From NCBI GenBank assembly GCA_004325065.1, contig PITI01000123.1, positions 1-20,477 on the forward strand: a stretch of 20,477 nucleotides of DNA, given 5' to 3'. Shown here one piece after another: positions 10,999 to 20,288 of the stretch. A program made the translations under genes and the position numbers. Below the pieces are notes generated by a model that was not told the origin of the DNA, made no database searches, and saw only the letters and a list, made by a program, of their open reading frames with translations. This DNA is from Hamiltosporidium magnivora. Taxonomy: Eukaryota; Microsporidia; Dubosqiidae. The stretch's first letter is position 1, and each line of letters opens with the position of its first letter.

Positions 10999-12201
10999 CT
11001 AGTTTGTATTTTTAATGTAACTAAATTGTAAATCACGATCGAAGTTTTAGGGAATTTCCATGTACAAACAGTTAACCATATGAATATTCACCCGGTTTAT
11101 AAGACTTAAAACCTCAGAAATAGAATAGCCTATCCTTTAAAAAGCCAGGAATTGTAATTAGCAAATCATACAAGTTGGATATGGAATTTTAACTTCTAGA
11201 TTAACCTAAGATAACAAAAAGAGATATATCTTACATGAAGTTTTTTTTTCCATTGGAAATTGTATAGTAATTAGAAAGGCCGCATCGTCTTGGGTGAGCC
11301 TAAGGCTGGTGTCGATGAACGATGAATTTAAACTAAAAACATCAACTAACACCGAGAAGCACCCTCATATTTAACGTAGTTTTACACACGTTGTAGATTA
11401 TACCATTTGAGCCGTACGTATCTTAAGGGATTTCGATTGTGTTTTGGGAAGCAGTTATGTATGATAAGCCTAGAGCTGGTTCAAGTCATGAAAAAGAATT
11501 TAAAATATGATAAAAATAAAAATAAAAATGATGAGATACTAAAATAAATGATAGAGCAAAAAATAAAAAAATGAATTAGCTTCAAAAATATTTTGAATTG
11601 ATTTTAATACCTTTGGATTTTATATATCTCTAATATATGCGTTTTTTATTTTATAGACAGATAAAAAATATTTTTTTTTTTCGAATTTGAAATACGTAAA
11701 AAAATTGTTAAGTTCAAAAAACCGATCTTTAAAAAAATTTTTAACATTAAAAATTAAAATTTACAATTCTTAATCGGCTTTTAAAAAGTCAGCCTTTTTT
11801 ATTTGATCTAGAATTATGCGTTAAAAAGGCACACAGCTTCTAACATCAGAGATTTAACATACTATATCTACAATATATAAGATTATTTCACAAATATCTA
11901 GAAAATCAGACTTTTTTAAAAAAAAATTGTTTCAGAAAAAAATTAGCTGAAATCGAATATTATCTTAAAAAATATAAGTCACTTTCTTTGATATATTTTA
12001 AATGTATTTTTTAGTTCCTAAGGTCAAAAATAGAATCGAAATATAATATCTATTATTATTAATATTTAGGATTTTCTAAATTGAAAGAGTTATTTTTTTT
12101 AATTAGAAAGAGACAAATAAAGCTCTGATTAAATATTAAAACTCAATCTAATTTCTAGTCGAGTCTAATTTATACATCAGTCTGAATAAAGGTATAAAAA
12201 A

Positions 12202-12223
12202 TCATTTTCTTTAGAGAAAATGA
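12202..12223. repeat. Perfect 9-bp hairpin
   Basis: Arms tcattttct (12202-12210) and agaaaatga (12215-12223) are exact reverse complements around the loop ttag. No neighbouring gene on either strand explains it. Confidence 0.5.
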
Positions 12224-12817
12224 CAAAATATTCTAAATTTAAATTTTTAAAAGTCTTTATATATATCCAATGAGTTCTTTTACTCTATTCTATTTTATAA
12301 CCGATTTACAGTAAAACAAAATGAAATTTTTGATATATGAATGCATCTGAATTTTTATTATATGCTTAAAGACATACCGTATTGAGGATGTTTGGACTAA
12401 AGTAGTTCTTCTTTAAATTATCAGTAGTAATTTAGCACAATTAAAGGAAGAAGATATTTTAATAAAATCCAATAATGCATATTTTTGCAAAGATAGGCGC
12501 TCTGATTACGGTGTTAAAATTTTTTTAAAAAAAACATATACATATGTATGTTAGATTTTATAAGATCAAAATTCTAACTTTGATTTTTTTTCGACGTTTA
12601 TGTAATATTTTGTGTAAAACCAATCGAAGTTTATTATGTTTTTGGTTGCTTTATAAACATTGATAATATTTTCCAAATATTTTGTACATTTGATATGCAA
12701 AAAAATACAAACGAGAAAGGTTTAGATATAATTAACTTTAATTAAGAATCTACTTGTTTTAAAGAGTATGATTTCTTGACTCAACTAAACTCATTAAAAT
12801 TGATAAAAATAAACAAA

Positions 12818-12838
12818 GATGCCATGAAATTTGGCATC
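12818..12838. repeat. 7-bp hairpin beside a decayed repeat copy
   Basis: Arms gatgcca (12818-12824) and tggcatc (12832-12838) enclose a 7-base loop. It lies about 30 bases beyond the 3' end of the minus-strand remnant that ends at 12865, so it might belong to that element's end. Confidence 0.45.
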
Positions 12839-12864
12839 ATTTCTTCAAAAAAAGAAGCATTTTT

Positions 12865-13441
12865 TCACATAAAAAAGCCAAAACCTGGTATATTTTTGTT
12901 GGAAATTTGCAAAAAATCTATAAATTTAATAGTATAATTACTTGCTTTTCCATTCCATTCCTCTTTTACCTCTCGGTGTCGAGGATGAACAATTGGAAAT
13001 TTTCTAATTGTTTCTTTTAATCTGTTGTTACTCGGGATTATAGGGAATCGGCCTATAGATCCAATGTGGTTTATATCCCACCAAAATATGAACAAATATT
13101 TTCACATAATTTCACACAGTCATTGACAACCACATAGTTTTTGATGTGGTTATTCTCTCTCCACCTTTGGTATAATTAACAAATTCATATGATTTTGAAC
13201 CAAAAGCACTAAAATATACCCTTAAAACATCTGGTTTTCTAATTTTTTTAATATCAATAACATTAGACCATAATTGAACTAAAAATATTCTTATTAATAA
13301 ATATTTTCGAAAAGAAAAAAATAATTCAAAAGTATATTTTTTAGTCCTTAAATATATTCGTAGGAAGGCACTGAAAAATACACAGATGTATTCAAAACGG
13401 CTTGCTATAGTAGCAAGTATCGGGCAATAAAAAAGCAACAA
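12865..13441 (-). pseudogene. Decayed once protein-coding dispersed repeat (copy B)
   Basis: Two minus-strand open frames follow each other: 13441-13112 (about 108 codons, no ATG near its start) and 13095-12865 (about 76 codons, opening at a TTG). The 16 bases between them contain stops and a change of frame, so a frameshift probably split one ORF. The part from 13171 to 12911 aligns with copy A at 1998-2237 and keeps the shared peptide motifs D-I-N-H, R-F-P-I and P-S-x-N-R-L-K. Two diverged copies in opposite orientation, 11 kb apart, point to a mobile or multigene family. Downstream residues include a basic H-P-R-H-R-E-V-K segment. The family is not recognised; transposase or retroelement protein is a guess. 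Confidence 0.6.
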
Positions 13442-14215
13442 AATTTCAAATGAAAAAATATTTTATAATTTTAAAAGTGAAATGACTTTACCATCGGTTT
13501 TCACAACCTAATTATAATTTTAGATAAAAAAAAATCCGAAGTAAAGGTTAAAAAAATATAGGAATACTACCAAAACTCCACATTAAAAGAGTCTTACTTT
13601 TTATTATATTATATAAGAGACTGATAATGGTTGATTAATCTCAATATATCTTGGATATACTTTCAAACAACGTGGGTAGTATTTTTACTGATTATAAATT
13701 AGAAAGTATAATTAATTATATTAAACTATAAAAACGAACTAAGAGATGCAACAAATAAATTTTAATTAAATGTATTTTAAATAGTGAAAAAATCTGTGTT
13801 ATTTACAGAAAAAAGGTTTTGATTTTAAATAGAAATATATACTTATTAATTTTATAGACAAATCTTGAGTTGTTTTGAATAATATAGTTTCGACTGTGTT
13901 TTAAGAAATTGACTTGAGATATTTTTTTAAAAGAATACCTCTCATGAAAAAATAAAGTTGTTTTTTAGGCGAAATATAGGTTCATCATCAATCTACCGTG
14001 TAAAATTTTGAATAAATCAAATTTATAATTAGAAATAAATTACGAAACACGGTCACGATAAAGAATTGGACAAAAAACATTACGAAACCGAAAAATAAAT
14101 TTGTAATTGGGTAACATATCATATATATAGATAAAAATTATAAAAATTATATAAATTTTAAAGATATTGTGATAATTGTCAAAATTTAGTGTCATTAAAA
14201 AACGATAAATTTATT
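13442..14215. other. Intergenic, nothing supported
   Basis: AT-rich, no open frame of gene size and no repeat that I can match elsewhere in the window. It is the 3' flank of the cyclin gene. Confidence 0.5.
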
Positions 14216-14818
14216 TTAGAAATTTATACATGTTAACTTTGTGGTAATACAACTCAAAACACATTTGAGTGTAGATGTTTTCTTTGTTGGTGAAGTTCTA
14301 TCAATTGTGACATTTCCTGTAATTTTTTCAAATTCATCAACTATATTGTAAAACGATTGATTTGGTATATGTGTTCGATAATCTAAGATATCAAGTATTG
14401 TACGTTCATATGCATTAAGATTACTTATAGGTATTCCGCTCACTTCTGCCCAGCAATAATTTGTATAAACAGTATCTAAGAGATGTTTACATGCTATAAT
14501 AATACTAATTACAAATAAATTAAAATCATTTTCCGTTGCTTGGAGCGCAACCTGGCGTTTCTTACCTACCAAATACTTAGTTACATTGCATGTAACAAGA
14601 TTATCCAATCTCTTAAGATATAAAGCATATCTTCTTCTAACCTTCTTAAAATAATAGATTGCACTTAAAATTACACTTAATTTTGTCTTGCTTTTATGAA
14701 GTATTAATGATATCTTTTCCAATATAAGCTTATCTCTGAATATTACAACAATATAGTTTTGAACTTTGATCCAAATTTCTTTTTTCTTTGCTGCTTCTTC
14801 GTGTATATTTATAATCAT
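14216..14818 (-). CDS. Pho80-type (PCL) cyclin
   Basis: A small cyclin expected to bind and activate a Pho85/CDK5-like kinase; in yeast such pairs act in phosphate sensing, glycogen control and the cell cycle. ATG is at 14818-14816 and TAA at 14218-14216, giving 200 residues; the open frame continues upstream only to TTG codons, so I take this ATG. Residues 46-72 match the first conserved helix (I-Y-Y-F, then A-L-Y-L-K-R-L). Residues 95-150 carry the Pho80-family core: A-C-K111-H-L-L-D115, T-N120, W123, a G-I-P-I-S-x-L-N loop, E138, and I-L-D-Y-R. The conserved lysine and glutamate of the cyclin box are both present. The first half is very basic (K/R-rich at 43-64). The last 35 residues are S/T- and C-rich without recognisable structure. 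The family is confident; which Pho85-like partner and pathway cannot be told. Confidence 0.88.
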   Translation of the reverse strand: MIINIHEEAAKKKEIWIKVQNYIVVIFRDKLILEKISLILHKSKTKLSVILSAIYYFKKVRRRYALYLKRLDNLVTCNVTKYLVGKKRQVALQATENDFNLFVISIIIACKHLLDTVYTNYCWAEVSGIPISNLNAYERTILDILDYRTHIPNQSFYNIVDEFEKITGNVTIDRTSPTKKTSTLKCVLSCITTKLTCINF

Positions 14819-15771
14819 TTGTATTAACAATCTTATTCCTTCGTCTTAATTCTTAAATTGTTTTTTTCTAAAAGGAGTAAAGGAGTTAATTCAATTTATC
14901 GATTTTTCTTATATTGATAAGATTTCGAGTAAAAAATTGTTTTAAATGCTTTTAGAACAAATCAGAATACATGTTTGGTGATTGATAAGTAACAGATAAA
15001 TTACGTGGTAATAAAAATGATAAAAGATAAGAAATGCCCTGTTTATATAATTTAATAATTAAAATTCATATATATTGAAAATATATATTAAAAACCAATC
15101 TTTAGAGTATAAAAAAAAATTTAGAATTTGTTTTATAGAATGAATTTACAAATACAGATGAAGTGTTTATAGATTTTTAAATCAACTTACTTCTATAAAT
15201 ATTTGAAAAAATCGTATTGGTTTTTTATGAAACAAAATCCAAAATGTCATTTTGGCAAAAAATGATTTTTAGTTTATGAATAAAAAAATTATAAACTGTC
15301 TGAAATGATTTGAATCCTTAATTTTTTTAGAATATATATATAAATTTCGCGACCAAACTTCTTTAAGTTTACGGTAATATATTTATGATTTTTATGGTCT
15401 GAAAAATTAAATTTAAAAATACATCAGTTATTAAATCATGATTGATATTACTAAAACAAATTTCACATTTCAATCGTTTATTTTAAGACGCCGTTTCATA
15501 CTAATATGTAAAAAATAATTCAGTAATTATGTAATTGCAATGTAAAGTATTGGTTTTTCCATATAAAAATTTGACTCGGAATATATCAAATAATAGATTT
15601 TTAATTTCTTTTATTTTAACAGATTTTTTGTGAATAATAAAAAATTTGATATAATAGAAAATAATATATGAAAAAAAGGAAAAATTTTTGTGAATCGGAA
15701 TTTTTTTAAATAGGAATGGTTTCGAAATTTCCGAGAATTATTTTTTTTGTTTATTTGAATTTATAGTTCAT
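14819..15771. other. Intergenic, nothing supported except one short palindrome
   Basis: This is the 5' flank of the cyclin gene, then AT-rich DNA. A short palindrome, ccaaaat/gtc/attttgg, lies at 15239-15255. No gene or RNA is visible. Confidence 0.5.
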
Positions 15772-15786
15772 TAGAAGTAATTTGTT
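15772..15786. repeat. Left target-site duplication of SINE-like element 1
   Basis: tagaagtaatttgtt here matches tagaaataatttgtt at 16028-16042 in 14 of 15 positions. The two copies sit exactly at the boundaries of the element, as expected for a duplicated insertion site. Confidence 0.75.
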
Positions 15787-16027
15787 CATTCATTCATCCT
15801 CGACACTACAGCTCTGTACAAGCCTTGGCTTCTCTCGGTAATGAAGCCTACCTGTCTCTTTTCAGTGGGTTGTTCGTTTACTTTTTTGGGTTTCGTAACA
15901 AAATGGTTTTAATCATTGGGTAGTCCGCCCTATCCTTAACCCCAACCTGGAAGACCAATCCCTTTTAGTCGCCTCTTACGACAAGCAGAGAATACAACAA
16001 ATCAATTCTGCTTGAGGTGTGGGTAGG
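15787..16027 (-). mobile_element. SINE-like non-autonomous retroelement, copy 1
   Basis: About 241 bp, non-coding and distinctly less AT-rich than its surroundings. Read on the minus strand, it ends in a tandem GAAT tail (GGATGAATGAATG at the low-coordinate end). It aligns over its whole length with 20041-20275. The best-conserved part is a 30-base stretch at 15959-15988 that is identical in both copies. Other shared blocks are GTTACGAAACCC, AGCCCACT-like and CCAAGGCT on the minus strand. It is flanked by 15-base direct repeats with one mismatch. Length, tail and target-site duplication together fit a SINE or similar short retroposon mobilised by a LINE. I see no convincing pol III A or B box. 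A 3' end of a LINE is the alternative, but both copies start at nearly the same 5' position, which favours a complete short element. Confidence 0.75.
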
Positions 16028-16042
16028 TAGAAATAATTTGTT
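16028..16042. repeat. Right target-site duplication of SINE-like element 1
   Basis: Partner of 15772-15786 with one mismatch. The single difference suggests an insertion old enough to have drifted. Confidence 0.75.
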
Positions 16043-17686
16043 AGTCGATTTTATTCTGAAAGATTTTAAAAATAAAACTTTCGTTATGCTTTTTAGTCTT
16101 AGAGTCAATATAAATTTAAAATACTCACATTTAGGGATCAAGTTTTATTCCGAAAGTCGAAGATTTTCTGGCCGCTCCAAAAACTAAATAGTTATATGAA
16201 GTTAAAAAGATTACAGTAACTTTGATTGGACGAATTGAAAAGAATGGCGCTTGATCGTGATAGGTGGAAGTTTATAGTAAACGAGGCTAGGGCTTTTAAT
16301 AGGTTGTAAAGCTACTGAGTAAGTCAAATTAAATTATCTAAAACAATCGATATTAAGGTTAATATTTGTTATATTGATGCTTAAAACCAGTTAAATATAA
16401 TCGTTTATTGGGTAAGATTATAATATACTTCGTTATTGTATTATTGATAATTTTGTTTCTGTTTTTGTCAGAATTTTTTTTATCTCATATTTTCTTTGCA
16501 TTTTTAGACCGTAATAAATATCTTAGTATAACACGATTTAAACTGTATGTCATTTAACCAAATAATGATATATACGAAGTTTTTCTAAAATATCAGCATC
16601 TTATATGACCAAAATTCGCTTTTTCTTTCAAATGTTATGAATCCAATCTTAACTTCTCGCGAAAAATAATAGAAATGTTTTAAACACATTCTTTAAATGA
16701 GAATTTTTTCAAAAGACAATTAATATATAATATTTTAATTTTTTTTATAGAGTTCTGATCTTGAAAATAAAATAAACCAAACATAGGTTTTTATGTAGAA
16801 AATAAATTTAAGATCAGTGAATTCGAACAAAAATTTTTGACAGATCGATTACCGTTTTATATAATCTGCTTATCATCGCTTATTTTTGTTAAGTATATAA
16901 AGATCTAAATAAATATTAGTATTTACCCGTTATAAAGTTTTAATACGGTTGATTTTCTATTACTTTTATAAAAACCAGTTAAAAGGCTCAATTTGATTCA
17001 AAATTAGAAATATTCGAGACAAAAAAATATCTTTAATTATATTACAGGGTTTTATATGTATAATTCCGAAGAGTTGTTGTGTCGCATGTCTCTATGATCA
17101 AAAAAATGGTTTTATGATTAAAATGTAACTGCATTTTATCGTATGAAGAGATCTTAACATTCCGCTTATTCCCAAAAATATATTATAAAATATTGAACTA
17201 ATCTGCTATAAAATTTAAAATTATAAGCATCATTTTGGTTTCATATCTAGCAAACAACCAGTATTTTACTCCAATTAAATTATTGGTGGTTTTTTTCAGC
17301 AGATTTAACTTAAGAAGCCATTTTTCAACGAACAGTCTTTATAAATACTTTTTCTAACATGAATCTCTAGATGAAATTGAGATTTTAGGGATAACAATAT
17401 ATATTTCGTTTCATAATACGTGTTCGATCTAATTAATCTCAAACTGTATTACCCCAGAAAAAATATCGATATTTGCGGAAAAGGAATTATAAATCTGAAC
17501 TACAATTAAGTTTTATTTATAATTTATTTAAATATCATTTATAGATCGAATAAATTAATTATAAACTAAATATATGTTTAAAACGACATAATTATACTGA
17601 TTCTTTTGAATTTCTCACATTCTAGATTTGAATTTTATTGTGAAAAAATTTTACTACACATACATTTTTAATTGCTTACCCTTTAC
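16043..17686. other. Intergenic, nothing supported
   Basis: AT-rich with frequent stops in all frames. No tRNA-like fold, repeat partner or gene is visible. Confidence 0.5.
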
Positions 17687-17899
17687 ATGCTTTTACGCAT
17701 GCCAGAGGTTCCGGACTCTTTATTTCTATTAATCAGCAATATAACCTATTTAATTTCCTGTAATTATATTATTAATCTATTTTTCTCTTTGGTATATATA
17801 TATTCAAAAAAAGATAAACTTATTATCCTCTTGTGTAATATTAATCAGAAATATATATCAATCATAAAAGTTTTCTATAAAAAGTATTATTATGATTGA
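17687..17899 (+). CDS. Doubtful small hydrophobic ORF (70 residues)
   Basis: ATG at 17687, TGA at 17897-17899. The predicted peptide is rich in I, L, Y, N and K with a hydrophobic run at about residues 12-37 that could be one membrane segment, then a basic, tyrosine-rich tail. The first dozen codons are more GC-rich than the rest. There is no CCC or AAATTT box at the start and no relative in the window. In DNA this AT-rich a 70-codon T-rich frame often codes for a fake membrane peptide, so I regard it as more likely spurious than real. Confidence 0.15.
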   Translation: MLLRMPEVPDSLFLLISNITYLISCNYIINLFFSLVYIYSKKDKLIILLCNINQKYISIIKVFYKKYYYD

Positions 17900-18614
17900 C
17901 ACAATAATTTCCGATTAATTAAATATTTCTTAAATTGTATTTGAAAAATTCTATAGTTTTAATTATTTTCTTGAGCATATTTTGGAGGATTTTATAGTTT
18001 AATTTAATCATTTGGATATTTAAATTGGGTGTCATGAATAATAATCAGTAAATACATTTTTTAATAAATTAAACTCATATTTCAGTAAAAATACATATTC
18101 TAAATTTATGGTTAAAAAAATTATATTTAAATAAAGACTATTTTTTTAACTAAATTTAACATCCTAATAATTTTTGGTTACAATAAAGTTTGTTACTTTG
18201 ATCAACATGTAAATTTCCAGCAAATGAATTAGTATATCAGTGAATTATTTTTAAATTCAAATCACTTGATAGTTTGTACACCGAGACAAGTACGATTTAG
18301 CTTATCTAGATTTATTACGTTTGTTTAATAATATTTTAAATAGTTTAATTTGATATTAGAGTAAAATAATGTGCGTTTTAAATCCGCCTATTTGTTATTC
18401 TGTTGCTAAATTGTGATGTGATTAAATTTAATTTCTAGAAATATTTTCTATTTTGTTCAATAGATGTTAAAAAAACATTTATTTTCCATACATAAATATT
18501 AGTTAGTGTCTTTCGGTGCCTTTAATCATTTTATCAAGATTAAATATGATTGATAGTTTTTAAAACTTACTGATAAGGGAATATTTAATCTAAATCGACC
18601 TAAATTTGAGAAAA
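17900..18614. other. Upstream region of the acid phosphatase gene
   Basis: AT-rich, without ORFs. On the plus strand an AAATTT box (18602-18607) lies seven bases before the ATG at 18615, with the short sequence gacc just upstream of it. This resembles the box at the TFIIE-alpha start. Confidence 0.4.
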
Positions 18615-19790
18615 ATGCTTGTAATATCTTTCAAAACATTAAAGGCTACATCTATATGGATTTTATTGCTTAATTTAATAATAATTAAAGCACAAGAAGG
18701 TACACATGAAGATTATAGATATATTGATACAGAACCTAAACTAAGTGCATTTAAGAAATATTGTGAATCCGAGTATTTATATTCTAAATACGAACCAGGA
18801 TATGAATTAGACAAAGTGATTTTAGTATTTAGACATGGCGATAGAACACCGACAAGAACATATAATAGTGCATGGAAAAGAGAACAGTGTGTCGTAGGCG
18901 AAACTTCTCTAAACACACATAGTATTTCTAATTTCAAATATAGGAATTGTGAAAATGGTGATTTGACATATAAAGGCTACAATCAAATGTCGAAACTAGG
19001 TTGTTTTATCAGAAACAATTATTTTTCAAAACTTTGTCAAAACACATCTGATTTGAATAATTGTTTTAAGCTTAGAGCAACTCATGTAAAAAGAACACAT
19101 ACCTCTTTAAATGGTGTTTTATATGGTATGATAGGAAATAGTTTAGATTTAGATGTAGAAATACCCAAATCGAGCCTAGATGCACTTCTTATACCATTGC
19201 AGTGTAGATACTTGTCTTCAATTATTTCGAAAGAAAAAGATGAATTTTATAAAAGTGTTAAAACTGAATATTTTAATCATAAAAAGAAATATTCTGGTCA
19301 TAATATTTCTGATAATTATCAGACACACATTTGTAATAAAATACCCGTGAATTGCAAAGAACTGAACTGTGATATTGATACTATAAAAGATTATATGACC
19401 TCGGCTGAAAAAACGTGGGAGTCACAATCAAAAACACTTCAAGACGAAAGTGTATTGCGATTTGTATTTGGTAGATTCGCTAAACGAATCAAAGAAATCT
19501 TACAAGAAAAAGAAAAAATGCATATTTTTGCTGCTCACGATGGATCTATAACTTTTTTGATGAGTGGGTTAGGTATAGATTCTAGAGTTCAACCATCATA
19601 CGGTGCCTTATTGGCTATTGAAATATGGAAAAATCATGATAAGAAATATATTAAAATTCTTTATAACGGAAACCCCGTTCAATCTACAATTGATAAAAAC
19701 TCGTATATTTCCGAAGAAAAGTTTATTAAATATTTAAGTGTTCTTGAATTCGATCAAGAAGAACTTTCAGAAAAATGTAAAAATATATAA
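18615..19790 (+). CDS. Secreted histidine acid phosphatase (branch 2 histidine phosphatase family)
   Basis: Hydrolyses phosphomonoesters through a phosphohistidine intermediate, outside the cytoplasm. I start at ATG 18615; the frame reaches further only to a TTG at 18606. The 391-residue product begins with a signal peptide (positively charged start, hydrophobic core about 13-24, likely cleavage near A26-Q27). The catalytic signature R73-H74-G75-D76-R77-T78-P79 is intact, with H74 the nucleophile. A second conserved arginine occurs in the R-A-T-H-V-K-R160-T segment, and the proton-donor pair H308-D309 sits in A-A-H-D-G-S. All expected active-site residues are present. Several cysteines (50, 92, 112, 130, 141, 150, 197, 240) suggest disulphides, fitting an exported enzyme. 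Length matches lysosomal or prostatic-type acid phosphatases; the substrate could equally be an inositol phosphate. The C-terminus has no membrane segment. The neighbour upstream is the divergent Pho80-like cyclin gene. Confidence 0.93.
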   Translation: MLVISFKTLKATSIWILLLNLIIIKAQEGTHEDYRYIDTEPKLSAFKKYCESEYLYSKYEPGYELDKVILVFRHGDRTPTRTYNSAWKREQCVVGETSLNTHSISNFKYRNCENGDLTYKGYNQMSKLGCFIRNNYFSKLCQNTSDLNNCFKLRATHVKRTHTSLNGVLYGMIGNSLDLDVEIPKSSLDALLIPLQCRYLSSIISKEKDEFYKSVKTEYFNHKKKYSGHNISDNYQTHICNKIPVNCKELNCDIDTIKDYMTSAEKTWESQSKTLQDESVLRFVFGRFAKRIKEILQEKEKMHIFAAHDGSITFLMSGLGIDSRVQPSYGALLAIEIWKNHDKKYIKILYNGNPVQSTIDKNSYISEEKFIKYLSVLEFDQEELSEKCKNI

Positions 19791-20027
19791 ACCATATTTT
19801 TAAGAGTAAATATTGCTATTAAATATATTCAATTTTTATTCTAATCCAAAGACTATTGCTATATAAGCTCTGTTATTTTAATGCATATTCTCTGTTTTTC
19901 TTAATTTTCCAAATATTTTGTAGTTTTTCTGTTTTTTAGTATTAGTAAGAATCTCAAAAATAGTAAAAAAAATAAATTTTTTACATTTTTATAAAATGTA
20001 TGAAAGTTGTTTCGTTCTTTTTCGACT
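19791..20027. other. 3' flank of the acid phosphatase gene
   Basis: AT-rich, T-rich tracts, no ORF. It separates the stop codon from the second SINE-like element by about 240 bases. Confidence 0.4.
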
Positions 20028-20040
20028 ATTTTGAAATTCA
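20028..20040. repeat. Left target-site duplication of SINE-like element 2
   Basis: attttgaaattca is repeated exactly at 20276-20288, directly at the two ends of the element. Confidence 0.85.
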
Positions 20041-20275
20041 TTCATTCATCCATGGCACTACAGCCCTGTGCGAGCCTTGGCCTCTCTTAGTAATACCGTA
20101 CAACGGTCTTTTTCTAGTGGGTTTGTTTACATAATGGGTTTCGTAACAGGTAGTTTTAAAGGGTGCGTTGTTAGCCCTATGCTAACCCCAACATGGAGGA
20201 TCAGTCCCTTTTAGTCGCCTCTTACGACAAGCAGGGAATACTTTAAGCCAATTTCGCACCCGGCATGGTGGGGAA
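20041..20275 (-). mobile_element. SINE-like non-autonomous retroelement, copy 2
   Basis: About 235 bp and homologous end to end with 15787-16027 in the same orientation. The 30-base identical block is at 20205-20234. The minus-strand 3' end is again a GAAT tandem tail. It is bounded by a perfect 13-base direct repeat, so this insertion looks younger than copy 1. The 5' part (right end) contains GGGTGCGAAATTGG, where copy 1 has drifted. It is non-coding: no frame is open across it. It lies 250 bases beyond the acid phosphatase stop codon, on the opposite strand. Confidence 0.8.
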
Positions 20276-20288
20276 ATTTTGAAATTCA
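20276..20288. repeat. Right target-site duplication of SINE-like element 2
   Basis: Exact partner of 20028-20040. The match stops on both sides, so 13 bases is the full duplication. Confidence 0.85.

Larger units (their letters stand above)
10999..12864. other. Intergenic desert with one diverged direct-repeat pair
   Basis: No gene seen. 11295-11332 and 11465-11504 resemble each other (both contain AGCCTA, GCTGGT, then ATGAA and GAATTTAAA in the same order). After 11500 the sequence becomes extremely AT-rich with (ATAAAA)-like runs and no open frames of note. Two hairpins are listed separately. Confidence 0.45.

Noticed and set aside
11478..11487. GGTTCAAGTC, resembling a tRNA/pol III B box
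   Set aside because: The flanking bases do not pair into a T-arm stem, no acceptor or anticodon arm can be formed around it, and no A box lies at the right distance.
12976..15806. 14-base identity between repeat copy B (12976-12989) and the tail side of SINE-like element 1 (complement of 15793-15806)
   Set aside because: The match does not extend on either side and is not present in SINE-like copy 2 or repeat copy A, so chance is the simpler explanation.
18606..18614. Three-codon N-terminal extension of the acid phosphatase from TTG
   Set aside because: A TTG start is not expected in a eukaryotic nuclear gene, and ATG 18615 gives a good signal peptide with an AAATTT box at a sensible distance.
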